Shown here piece after piece: positions 8,768 through 16,636 of a stretch of 31,393 nt of DNA. This DNA comes from Avoscillospira sp045530865. GTDB taxonomy: Bacteria; Bacillota; Clostridia; Oscillospirales; Oscillospiraceae. The position numbers and the translations under genes were made by a program. Location: NCBI GenBank assembly GCA_045530865.1, contig JAZSCX010000120.1, positions 1 to 31,393 on the forward strand. The letters are read 5' to 3'. The first letter of the stretch is position 1. The number at the start of each line of letters is the position of its first letter. Under the pieces are notes generated by a model, which was not told the DNA's origin, made no database searches, and was given only the letters and a program-made list of their open reading frames with translations.

Positions 8768-9574
8768 ATGAATATCAAAGAAACCAAACCCTACATTGCA
8801 TTACGCAAGTCGTACTATGCTCTGAAAAACTGGGATAAAACCCTGGATGACTGGAAACTTTACCGTGGCATTCGTCCGCTGAAGGACATCCACAAGGGGC
8901 AAACCTGCGTTGTGATCGGAAACGGTCCCAGTTTGAAGGTGGAGGATCTGACCAGGCTCCATGAACTGGGTATTCCCACCTTCGCCTGTAACCGCATTCA
9001 CCTGATTTTCCCCCAGACGCCCTGGCGTCCGGACTACTACTTCATGTCCGACGAAAAGCTGGTAAAGCAGTACGATGACAATGTGCCGGATGTGCCTGCT
9101 GACCGCCGGTTCTTCCCCAAGCAGTACCGTGGGCAGATCCACAACGGCAGATTCTATAACACCATTCAGTTCGATTACGAACATGAGGGGAAATTTAGTC
9201 TGGATGCCGCCAAGGGTGTCTGCCCCGCAGCCAGTGTCACCACCGAAATGATCCAGTTTGCTTACTATATGGGCTTCTCTGAGATCTATCTGATCGGTGT
9301 GGACTTCAGCTATGCCGTGACGAAAAAGGTTGATAGTACATCTTATGCATACCAGGGAGAAAACAACTATTTTATTCCCGGATATCTGAAACCCGGCGAG
9401 GTGGCGGATATGCCTAATGTGAATGCAAACCTTCTTGGCTTTAATGCCGCAAAGGTGGCAATTGAAGGCCAGGGCCGGGTCATTAAGAATGCAACCCGCG
9501 GCGGAAAACTAGAAGTATTCGAACGAGTAAGCCTAGATGACCTGTTTGCAAAATGGGAGGCCAAAAGAAAATGA
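8768..9574 (+). CDS. DUF115/MptE-like Rossmann-fold protein, putative sugar-transfer enzyme
   Basis: The 268-residue protein contains TCVVIGNGPSLKVEDL at about residues 45-60, then FACNRIHLIF, PDYYFMSDEKLVKQY and EIYLIGVDFSYAV. This order is the signature of the DUF115/MptE-like family (Pfam PF01973), which includes archaeal 6-hydroxymethylpterin diphosphokinases and Maf proteins linked to nonulosonic acid glycosylation of flagellin. In this setting a role in transferring or handling a CMP-activated acid sugar is more likely than a pterin role; that is inference. Its stop overlaps the start of the cytidylyltransferase gene by four bases (ATGA), tying it to the block that follows. The block is richer in G+C than the transferase genes before and after it. 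Confidence 0.78.
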   Translation: MNIKETKPYIALRKSYYALKNWDKTLDDWKLYRGIRPLKDIHKGQTCVVIGNGPSLKVEDLTRLHELGIPTFACNRIHLIFPQTPWRPDYYFMSDEKLVKQYDDNVPDVPADRRFFPKQYRGQIHNGRFYNTIQFDYEHEGKFSLDAAKGVCPAASVTTEMIQFAYYMGFSEIYLIGVDFSYAVTKKVDSTSYAYQGENNYFIPGYLKPGEVADMPNVNANLLGFNAAKVAIEGQGRVIKNATRGGKLEVFERVSLDDLFAKWEAKRK

Positions 9575-10230
9575 AAGTTGCAGCATTTGTTCCTGTTAAA
9601 CTGAATAATGAGCGTGCGCCCGGAAAGAACACCATGCCCTTTTCCGATGGAACGCCCCTGATTACCCACTTTTTGAAGACTCTCGTGCAGGTTCCGGAAA
9701 TTGACGAACTGTACGTATTCTGCAGCAGAGAAGAAATCAAGGATTATCTGGTACCCGGTGTCAGTTATCTGAAGCGCCCGGAGCGGCTGGATACACGGGA
9801 AGCAACCCCCCAGGACATTATCAGCACCTTCATGTCCCAGGTGGAAGCAGATGTGTATATGGTCTGCCACTGCACATCCCCCTTTGTGAAGGCAGAACGC
9901 TTCTCTGAATGCATCCAGAAGGTTTGCAGCGGCGAATATGACTCGGCCTTTACTGGGGAAAAGCTCCAGCGGCTCATGTGGCACAATGGCGAGCCTTTGA
10001 ATTTTGATGCTGCCAATGTGCCCCGGACCCAGGATCTGCCTGTGTACTACAACGAGGTGTCCGCTGCCTATGTGTTCCATCGGAACACTTTCGAAACCCT
10101 CCGCCGCCGGATCGGTGTGAAGCCTTATATCTGCGAAGTTTCCGGCGTGGAGTGTGTGGATATCGACTATCCTGAGGACTTTCAGATTGCCAACGCAATC
10201 TACATGAGCATCTTAAAGAAAGAGAATTAA
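9571..10230 (+). CDS. CMP-sugar-type cytidylyltransferase (NeuA/KdsB superfamily)
   Basis: A 219-residue protein beginning MKVAAFVPVKLNNERAPGKN, matching the nucleotide-binding loop of NeuA/KdsB/SpsF-type enzymes, which normally read as an R/K-rich segment ending in PGKN. VCHCTSPFVKAERFSECI corresponds to the T/S-x-P region, and the tail VECVDIDYPEDFQIANAIY is the usual family ending with the metal-binding Asp. The expected reaction is activation of a 2-keto acid sugar with CTP, giving a CMP-sugar and pyrophosphate. ATG 9571 is chosen because GGGAGG lies at 9555-9560; an ATG at 9553 would remove this site. It ends two bases before the aldolase gene. Confidence 0.85.
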   Translation: MKVAAFVPVKLNNERAPGKNTMPFSDGTPLITHFLKTLVQVPEIDELYVFCSREEIKDYLVPGVSYLKRPERLDTREATPQDIISTFMSQVEADVYMVCHCTSPFVKAERFSECIQKVCSGEYDSAFTGEKLQRLMWHNGEPLNFDAANVPRTQDLPVYYNEVSAAYVFHRNTFETLRRRIGVKPYICEVSGVECVDIDYPEDFQIANAIYMSILKKEN

Positions 10231-10232
10231 CT

Positions 10233-11843
10233 ATGGGAAACGCGCAACTGCTTGATTGCACGCTCCGGGACGGAGCGTACCTGATCGACAAGAAATTCGG
10301 CGACAACACCATTCACGGTATCATCCGGGGTTTGGTGCAGGCCCGGATGGACTATATTGAGATCGGTTTTCTCCAGGATGACGGTTTCGGAGAAGGCAAG
10401 ACTGTGTTCCGCGACAGTGCGGACGCTGCCCGCTTTGTTCCTGCCGACAAGGGTGTCTCCGAATTTACGGTTCTTGCGGACTACAGCCGTTTTACTGTGG
10501 AGAACCTGGATCATCGCCGGAAGGATTCCATTGATGCTGTCCGGGAGTGCTTCTTCAAGCACGAGCGTTACGATGCCATTGCCGCCTGCTACAAAATCAA
10601 GGAGAAGGGCTATAAGGTATTCGTTCAGCCTGTGGACATTCTGGGCTATACCGATGCGGAGCTTCTGGAGCTGATCGCACTGGTCAACCAACTGGAGCCT
10701 TATTGCGTCTCCATCGTGGATACCTTCGGTTCCATGTATGAGGAAGACCTGCGGCATGTTTACAGCCTGATCGACCACAACCTGGCATCCGGCATCAAAA
10801 TCGGTTTCCATTCCCACAATAACATGCAGCTGTCCAATGCGCTCTCCCAGTCCTTCCTGCGGATGGCCGTTGGCAAGCGCCAGGTGATTGTGGACGGTAC
10901 TATTTCCGGCATGGGCCGCGGTGCGGGTAACACCCCTACGGAGCTGATTGCCCAGTACATGGTAGCCAAGCTTGGCTATAGCTATGATATGGATGCTTTG
11001 CTGGATATCATTGACGGTTACATGGATAACATCCGGGCAAGATGCACCTGGGGATATTCCACCCCCTACTTCATCGCTGGATGCTACAGCGCCCATGTCA
11101 ATAATATCGCATACCTGACCCAAAAGAATTCCATTCGCTCCAGGGATATTCGCTATATTCTGAACAAGATCGGCGCCCAGCCCCGGAAGCGATATGATTA
11201 TGACCTGCTGGAGCAGACGTATCTGGAATATCTTCAGTCCGACGTGGATGACACCAATGTGCTGGAGGCACTACGCAGTGCGCTTTCCGGTAAAGCAGTC
11301 GTTGTAATTGCACCGGGCAAAACCGCCTCCTCTTATTGCGATAAAATTACAGAGTATATCCGCGACCATAACGCCATTGCAATTACCGTAAACTTCCTTC
11401 ATGATACAATTCCTGCCGACTTTGTGTATATGAGCAATGTGCGGCGGTACCGTTACTGGCGAAATGCGCCGGAGTTTGCAGGCATCAAGAAGATCATCAC
11501 CTCCAACGTACTGCCTGATGGCGACGATCATACATCCATTGTCTCCTTCGCACGGCTTGTGAAGTGCGGTTGGGAGCATCTGGATAACTCCACGATCATG
11601 CTCCTGCGGCTGTTGGATCTACTGCAGGTGGAATCCATTGCAATTGCGGGTCTGGATGGCTACGGTTTCCGCTCCGAGGAAAACTATGCGACTTCTTATC
11701 TGGAACTGGCAAACGTGAAGGAAAATCCTGCCGCGCTGAATGATGAGATCAGCGCAATGCTGAGAGATTATCTGGAGACCCGGCAGAATTCTGCTCCGGT
11801 AACCTTTATTACCCCCAGCCGATTTGAGGCTGTATTGGAGTGA
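10233..11843 (+). CDS. DRE-TIM aldolase (HMGL/4-hydroxy-2-oxovalerate aldolase-like) fused to a DUF115-like domain
   Basis: The protein has 536 residues. Residues 1-345 form an HMGL-like aldolase barrel: LLDCTLRDGAY with catalytic R12-D13, GFHSHNN with metal ligands H193 and H195, and GMGRGAGNTPTEL near 226-238. This is the arrangement of 4-hydroxy-2-oxovalerate aldolase, which joins or splits pyruvate and an aldehyde using a divalent metal. Residues about 353-536 form a second domain (KAVVVIAPGKTASSY, ITVNFL, ADFVYMSN, SIAIAGLDGYG) whose order resembles the DUF115-like protein encoded at 8768. The gene lies between a CMP-transferase and a KdsC-like phosphatase, so I infer that it condenses pyruvate with a sugar aldehyde to make a 2-keto-3-deoxy acid sugar. 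It lacks any NeuB- or KdsA-like sequence. Confidence 0.8.
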   Translation: MGNAQLLDCTLRDGAYLIDKKFGDNTIHGIIRGLVQARMDYIEIGFLQDDGFGEGKTVFRDSADAARFVPADKGVSEFTVLADYSRFTVENLDHRRKDSIDAVRECFFKHERYDAIAACYKIKEKGYKVFVQPVDILGYTDAELLELIALVNQLEPYCVSIVDTFGSMYEEDLRHVYSLIDHNLASGIKIGFHSHNNMQLSNALSQSFLRMAVGKRQVIVDGTISGMGRGAGNTPTELIAQYMVAKLGYSYDMDALLDIIDGYMDNIRARCTWGYSTPYFIAGCYSAHVNNIAYLTQKNSIRSRDIRYILNKIGAQPRKRYDYDLLEQTYLEYLQSDVDDTNVLEALRSALSGKAVVVIAPGKTASSYCDKITEYIRDHNAIAITVNFLHDTIPADFVYMSNVRRYRYWRNAPEFAGIKKIITSNVLPDGDDHTSIVSFARLVKCGWEHLDNSTIMLLRLLDLLQVESIAIAGLDGYGFRSEENYATSYLELANVKENPAALNDEISAMLRDYLETRQNSAPVTFITPSRFEAVLE

Positions 11844-11850
11844 TTCGGAA

Positions 11851-12363
11851 ATGGACTACAGCAAAATAAAACTGATTGTTCTGGATGTGGATGGTACCTT
11901 GACCGACGGAGGTATCTACTACGATTCTCAGGGCAATGAGATGAAACGGTTCGACGTGAAGGACGGCCTGGGAATTCTGGTCGCCCGAAAGGCAGGTCTG
12001 GAATTTGCCATCATCACAGGCCGTGCCAGCCCCATGGTAGAGCGCAGAGCCAAAGAACTGGGAGTCAAGTATTTGCTCCAGGGGGTACAGAAAAAATACC
12101 CTGCGCTCCTGGAACTTGCGAAGGACTGCGGTCTTTCCCTGGAGGAGATCGGCTATATTGGTGATGACCTAAACGATCTGCAGTGCATGGAAGCTGTGGG
12201 CTTCCGCGCCTGTCCCACAGATGCGGCAGAGGCAGTAAAAGCAGTTTGTGAATACGTTGCATCTGTTCCCGGCGGCCACGGTGCCGTACGGGAAAGCCTG
12301 GAGTACCTGCTGACCCAGCGGGGACAGTGGGATGCCGCAGCAAAAGAAGCCTATTGCTCATAA
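11851..12363 (+). CDS. KdsC-like HAD phosphatase
   Basis: A 170-residue C0-type HAD phosphatase. Motif I is LIVLDVDGTLTDGG with D12 and D14, motif II is AIITGR near residues 53-58, a lysine lies in VQKKYPAL near 81, and motif IV is GDDLNDL near 104-110. Length and the GGIYYDSQGNEMKRF segment match 3-deoxy-D-manno-octulosonate 8-phosphate phosphatase and its sialic-acid relatives. It would remove phosphate from an acid-sugar phosphate before CMP activation. ATG 11851 sits 10 bases after GGAG at 11837; the upstream ATG at 11824 overlaps the aldolase gene and lacks a clear site. True Kdo synthesis is unlikely in a Gram-positive-type cell, so the substrate is probably another ulosonic acid. Confidence 0.85.
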   Translation: MDYSKIKLIVLDVDGTLTDGGIYYDSQGNEMKRFDVKDGLGILVARKAGLEFAIITGRASPMVERRAKELGVKYLLQGVQKKYPALLELAKDCGLSLEEIGYIGDDLNDLQCMEAVGFRACPTDAAEAVKAVCEYVASVPGGHGAVRESLEYLLTQRGQWDAAAKEAYCS

Positions 12364-12374
12364 TTGAGGTATTT

Positions 12375-13394
12375 ATGGAAAATCCAAAAGTTTCGGTCAT
12401 TATACCGGTATACAACGTTGAGAAGTTTTTGCAGCGGTGCATCGATTCCCTGCTTGCGCAGACTTATCAAAACCTGGAGTTTATTTTTGTGGATGATGGA
12501 TCTACGGATTCAAGTTACTCTATTTTGAGGGAAGTGACATGCTTGGATAATCGAATCTGTGTCTATAGACAAAAAAACACAGGAGTTTCTTCTGCGCGCA
12601 ATACAGGAATTACCCACAGCACTGGAAAGTACATTATGTTTTGCGACAGTGACGACACTGTTGAACCAAATTGGTGCGAAACGATGGTGGAAGCTATTGA
12701 ACAAGCGCCAAATAGCTGGGTTGCCTGCGAAATCAACGTTTTATCAGAATCCGGGGTCTTACTTGATACATATTCACATTCAGCTGGAACTGAAGTGTTG
12801 GATAAATCTGAGTATTACACATCATTTATAGAAGGCCTATCTGGTTCTGTCTATAATAAAATCTATTTAGGTTCGATTATCAGAGATCGCTGTATTTATT
12901 TTGACGAAACATACAAGAGGGGCGAGGATGTGGAGTTTAATCTTCGATATTTTCATTTCTGCGAAAGTATATGTGTGGTTTCTGAAAAATTGTATAATTA
13001 CTATCGCTATGATTCTGTGCAGACATTGACCAGTACTTATCATACAGATGATTTTCAAATCCAAACATTGATGTATCAAATAAGAAAACCCTATATTTCA
13101 GACAGATACTTGTATCAATTCCAAAAGCATTACTGGCATGTGCTGTGTATGGAAACTGACAAAACCATGGATGCCACAGACCATTCTTTAATTAAGAAGC
13201 TGAAACTAAACAAAGCTAATATCTGTTCCCAAGAATATAAAGAACTGTTGGATCTATTTGGTTGGGAAGAGTTACCTGCTTGGCAAGTTTGTTTGCTGAC
13301 CTCTGAAAAATATGCAATTTACTGGATGTTGCAAAAGCTCTACGCCGTAAAAAAGAAAATACTGACTGCAATGCATTGGAGAAGACATGAGTAA
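12375..13394 (+). CDS. Family 2 glycosyltransferase
   Basis: A 339-residue GT2 starting MENPKVSVIIPVYNVEKFLQ, with VDDGSTDSS at residues 39-47, ARNTGITHSTGKYIMF, and the metal-binding DSDD at 91-94. KRGEDVEFNLRYF carries the ED motif. The frame is open from 12327, but ATG 12375 follows TTGAGG and gives the family-typical N-terminus. It is AT-rich, in contrast with the aldolase block before it and the exporter genes after it, so it may have been acquired separately. It overlaps the exporter permease gene by eight bases. Confidence 0.9.
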   Translation: MENPKVSVIIPVYNVEKFLQRCIDSLLAQTYQNLEFIFVDDGSTDSSYSILREVTCLDNRICVYRQKNTGVSSARNTGITHSTGKYIMFCDSDDTVEPNWCETMVEAIEQAPNSWVACEINVLSESGVLLDTYSHSAGTEVLDKSEYYTSFIEGLSGSVYNKIYLGSIIRDRCIYFDETYKRGEDVEFNLRYFHFCESICVVSEKLYNYYRYDSVQTLTSTYHTDDFQIQTLMYQIRKPYISDRYLYQFQKHYWHVLCMETDKTMDATDHSLIKKLKLNKANICSQEYKELLDLFGWEELPAWQVCLLTSEKYAIYWMLQKLYAVKKKILTAMHWRRHE

Positions 13395-14229
13395 GTATCA
13401 CACCCATATATCTTCCAAGCACCGGATGCTTGACCTCAACCTAAAAGAAGTCTGGCAGTATCGTGACCTGATTCTGCTGTTTACCAAGCGGAACTTCACT
13501 GTCACCTACAAGCAGACGGTCTTAGGTCCTGCATGGCTGTTTCTGAATCCGCTGATCAGCTCCATCATCTATGCCTTCGTTTTCGGCGGCATTGCCGGCA
13601 TCGGCACCGATGGCATCCCCAGCATTCTGTTCTACATGTGCAGCAACGCCATCTGGATCTTCTTCTCCGGCTGCGTAACCAAGAATGCCAGTACTTTCAC
13701 CGCCAACGCCGGTGTCTTCGGCAAGGTCTATTTCCCCCGACTGACTATCCCGGTGTCCAATGTGCTGTCCTCTGTGATCCAGTTCGGCATCCAGATGCTG
13801 ATGGTCATGGGATTCCTGGTTTACTATCTGGTCATCGGTGAAGTAAGCCCCAACTGGGGCGCGTGGCTGCTGATCCCGGTGGAACTGCTCCATCTTGGCC
13901 TGCTGGGTCTGGGCTGCGGCATTATTATTTCCAGCCTGACCACCAAATACCGGGATCTGGCAATCCTGGTGACCTTTGGCGTGCAGCTGTGGATGTACAT
14001 CACCCCCATCGTCTACCCCATGAGCCAGCTGGGTGACGGTCTGGTCAAGACCATTCTGATGATCAACCCCGTCACCGCCCCCGTTGAGGTGCTTCGCTAT
14101 GCCATCCTGGGCCAGGGCACCATCATGCCCGGCTATCTGGCATTGAGCTGGGGCATTACCATCGCCGTGGTGCTGTTCGGCATCATGATTTTCAACAAGG
14201 TCGAGAAGACCTTCATGGACACTGTGTAA
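13387..14229 (+). CDS. ABC-2 type glycan exporter permease (TagG/Wzm-like)
   Basis: A 280-residue membrane protein with about six hydrophobic helices. YRDLILLFTKRNFTVTYKQTVLGPAWLFLNPL is the amphipathic N-terminal signature of Wzm/TagG permeases, and PIVYPMSQLGDGLVKTILMINPVTAPVEVLRYAI is the conserved C-terminal segment of the ABC-2 family. Together with the ATPase encoded 12 bases downstream it should move a lipid-linked polysaccharide or teichoic-acid-like polymer across the membrane. Codon use is strongly biased to G/C-ending codons, unlike the GT gene just upstream. Confidence 0.93.
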   Translation: MSKYHTHISSKHRMLDLNLKEVWQYRDLILLFTKRNFTVTYKQTVLGPAWLFLNPLISSIIYAFVFGGIAGIGTDGIPSILFYMCSNAIWIFFSGCVTKNASTFTANAGVFGKVYFPRLTIPVSNVLSSVIQFGIQMLMVMGFLVYYLVIGEVSPNWGAWLLIPVELLHLGLLGLGCGIIISSLTTKYRDLAILVTFGVQLWMYITPIVYPMSQLGDGLVKTILMINPVTAPVEVLRYAILGQGTIMPGYLALSWGITIAVVLFGIMIFNKVEKTFMDTV

Positions 14230-14241
14230 GGAGGGCTGAAA

Positions 14242-15519
14242 ATGGAAAACAAGGAAATTGCGATTCAGCTTTCCGGCGTGAAGAAGATGTACAAGCTGGG
14301 CCAGATTGGCGGCGGCACCCTCCAGGGTGACCTGCAGAGCTGGTGGGCCCGGATCCGGGGCAAGGAAGACCCCAATACCAAGATCGGCACCGACCAGCGG
14401 CTGGTGGGCCAGACCTTCATGGCTCTGAACGGCATCGACCTGACGGTGTACAAGGGCGAGGCTCTGGGCATCATCGGCGGCAACGGCGCGGGCAAGAGCA
14501 CCATGCTGAAGCTCCTGAGCCGGGTCACCGCTCCCACCGAGGGCGAGATCGACATCTACGGCCGCATCGCCTCCATGCTGGAGGTGGGCACCGGCTTCAA
14601 CGGTGAAATGACCGGCCGGGAGAACGTGTACATGAACGGCGCCATCCTGGGCATGACCAAGGCGGAGATCGACGCCAAGATGGAGGACATTATCGAGTTT
14701 TCCGAGGTCCGGGAGTTCATCGACACCCCTGTCAAGCGCTATTCCTCCGGTATGTACGTGAAGCTCGCCTTCTCCGTGGCGGCCCATCTGGATTCCGAGA
14801 TTATGATCATGGACGAAGTCCTGGCGGTGGGCGACATGGCCTTCCAGAAGAAGTGCCTGGACAAAATGCGGGACGCTGCCAAAAAGGAAGGCCGTACCGT
14901 CCTCTACGTTTCCCATAATATGAATACCATCCGCCAGCTCTGCGACAGATGCGTGGTGCTGGATAAGGGTAAGGTCGTGTTTGAGGGAGATGTGGAGGAA
15001 GCTATTCGGGTCTATTTGGGGGCTAATAGAGAGTATTCGCCGATAAATCATTTGGGAGATACTCCACGAGAATCATATGGAGACAATAAGATTCATATGC
15101 AGATTCTTGAGCTTCTGAATATGGAAGACGAAGTATTGTATAATGGCAACAAACTAAATATCAAGCTAACATTTGATTCCATATGTAATTTTGACGAGTT
15201 GTCCGTAAGAGTAGTAATTTTTGATAGTAATCATAATGTATTGGGCATGTCCGCCTCGAGCAAAAAATTCACTGCAGTCATCGGCAAAAACACTACAACA
15301 TACACGTTGGATTATTCACTTCTGGCTACTGGGTTGTACTTTGGCAGAATAGTCATTTACGAGGTTGATCATTTTGGCAACGAAGTGATTCATGATGTGG
15401 TTGGTGATGCTTTTTCTTTTAGAAAAGAGTTGAGTAATCCGGATAATGACACCTTGATGGTATGGAAACCGCGGGCATGGGGATATATTAGTTTTCCTGA
15501 TATTGACATTGTAGTATGA
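14242..15519 (+). CDS. Glycan exporter ATPase with C-terminal Wzt-like substrate domain
   Basis: The protein has 425 residues. The ATPase domain occupies about 1-255, with Walker A GGNGAGKST (79-87), signature YSSGM (167-171; the canonical form is LSGGQ but TagH/Wzt proteins vary in this way), Walker B IMIMDE (187-192) and the switch His at 225. Residues about 265-425 form a beta-rich domain like the Wzt C-terminal carbohydrate-binding module (PF14524), which in O-antigen exporters selects the terminated polymer. Base composition changes sharply near 15000-15030, close to the domain junction: the ATPase half is GC-rich and the C-terminal half AT-rich. GGAGGG upstream supports the start. Confidence 0.92.
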   Translation: MENKEIAIQLSGVKKMYKLGQIGGGTLQGDLQSWWARIRGKEDPNTKIGTDQRLVGQTFMALNGIDLTVYKGEALGIIGGNGAGKSTMLKLLSRVTAPTEGEIDIYGRIASMLEVGTGFNGEMTGRENVYMNGAILGMTKAEIDAKMEDIIEFSEVREFIDTPVKRYSSGMYVKLAFSVAAHLDSEIMIMDEVLAVGDMAFQKKCLDKMRDAAKKEGRTVLYVSHNMNTIRQLCDRCVVLDKGKVVFEGDVEEAIRVYLGANREYSPINHLGDTPRESYGDNKIHMQILELLNMEDEVLYNGNKLNIKLTFDSICNFDELSVRVVIFDSNHNVLGMSASSKKFTAVIGKNTTTYTLDYSLLATGLYFGRIVIYEVDHFGNEVIHDVVGDAFSFRKELSNPDNDTLMVWKPRAWGYISFPDIDIVV

Positions 15520-15529
15520 GGGCCTGTTT

Positions 15530-16636
15530 ATGAAGATGATTCGTTTATATGCCTATCTCTATCATAATCTGGGCGATGACTTGATGGTTGAGGTCTTGCT
15601 GCGTCGGTATCCCAATTTGTTATTTTATTGTGATTCAGCAGCGCCCATTCGAAATGAACGTCTGATTGCCTATCCTAATTTCATCGACAGAGAACAACTC
15701 TATGAAAGGTATGGGCGTCTAAATCACATTCTGAATATTATCACCTTTCACAAAAGAGAGAACTTCTTTTTCGACTGGTTGTTTCGTCGATACGAGCAGC
15801 GATGTTCTTGCTCCGTCTACATTGGAGGTTCTTTATTCATACCTCGCCCCGGAGAGTCCATAGACGAACGTATTCATCGCGAAAAAAAGAAACTGCAACA
15901 ACCTCCTTTGTTTATCATAGGTGCTAATTTCGGTGAAGAGCGTGATGAATTTACCAGAGCATTTGAGGACTATTTTTCCTTATGTGGCGGTGTCTCTTTC
16001 CGGGATACAACCTCCTATGAGAAATTTTCGAATCTAAGTAATACTCAATATGCTCCGGATGTTGTGTTCAATTATGATTTGCGCACATATGCGCTTTGTG
16101 ACAATAATTATGTTGTGATATCGGTAATTGATCTGCTTAGCAGACCCGCTCTGTCCCAGTATGTGGAAGACTATGATCGACTAATTGTTGATATTTGCGA
16201 AGAGTGTGTTACACAAAACAAAACGCCTGTAATGGTTTCTTTTTGTGAACTGGAAAAGGATCCTGCTGCTATTAGCAGAATTTATGAGCAACTTCCGGAA
16301 TGGGTACAGAAAAAAACACAGTGTTGGTATTACAGAAATAATCTTTCCGAAATCTTAGATTTGTTTACCGCTGCGAATTACGTCATAGCAACAAGATTTC
16401 ATGCTATGGTGCTGGCGATGAAATTACATAAACCATTCTTTTGCATTTCTTATAATGAAAAACTGCGGCAGGTTCTATCCGAAACCGGAATTGATCATTA
16501 TTGTGAGATAGAACAAATAAAAACGCTTAATCCCAAAGAGATACTCGCAGAAAGGAAAATGTATATTTCAGAAGAATATATTGCAAGGGCCGAGAAACAA
16601 TTTTTACAGTTTGATAAATATCTTGACTATGAGTAA
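15530..16636 (+). CDS. Polysaccharide pyruvyl transferase family protein (CsaB-like)
   Basis: A 368-residue protein with the family pattern of PF04230: an N-terminal YHNLGDDLMVEVLL loop, SVYIGGSLFI, IIGANFG, GVSFRDTTSYEKF, YAPDVVFNYD, and a C-terminal ATRFHAMVLAMKLHKPFFCISYNEKLRQVL. Members transfer pyruvate from phosphoenolpyruvate to a sugar as a ketal, adding negative charge; some relatives have other roles. The gene is AT-rich like the end of the exporter ATPase gene before it. It overlaps the next GT2 gene by eight bases. Confidence 0.85.
   Translation: MKMIRLYAYLYHNLGDDLMVEVLLRRYPNLLFYCDSAAPIRNERLIAYPNFIDREQLYERYGRLNHILNIITFHKRENFFFDWLFRRYEQRCSCSVYIGGSLFIPRPGESIDERIHREKKKLQQPPLFIIGANFGEERDEFTRAFEDYFSLCGGVSFRDTTSYEKFSNLSNTQYAPDVVFNYDLRTYALCDNNYVVISVIDLLSRPALSQYVEDYDRLIVDICEECVTQNKTPVMVSFCELEKDPAAISRIYEQLPEWVQKKTQCWYYRNNLSEILDLFTAANYVIATRFHAMVLAMKLHKPFFCISYNEKLRQVLSETGIDHYCEIEQIKTLNPKEILAERKMYISEEYIARAEKQFLQFDKYLDYE

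Noticed and set aside
11851..12363. True Kdo 8-phosphate phosphatase for lipopolysaccharide
   Set aside because: The window has no KdsA or lipid A genes and the genome appears Firmicute, so a related ulosonic acid phosphate is a better guess than Kdo itself.
13522..15051. A 509-codon open frame on the minus strand opposite the exporter genes
   Set aside because: It is the antisense of GC-biased codons in two clear ABC-transporter genes; its His/Gln/Ala/Gly-rich translation is typical of such shadows.
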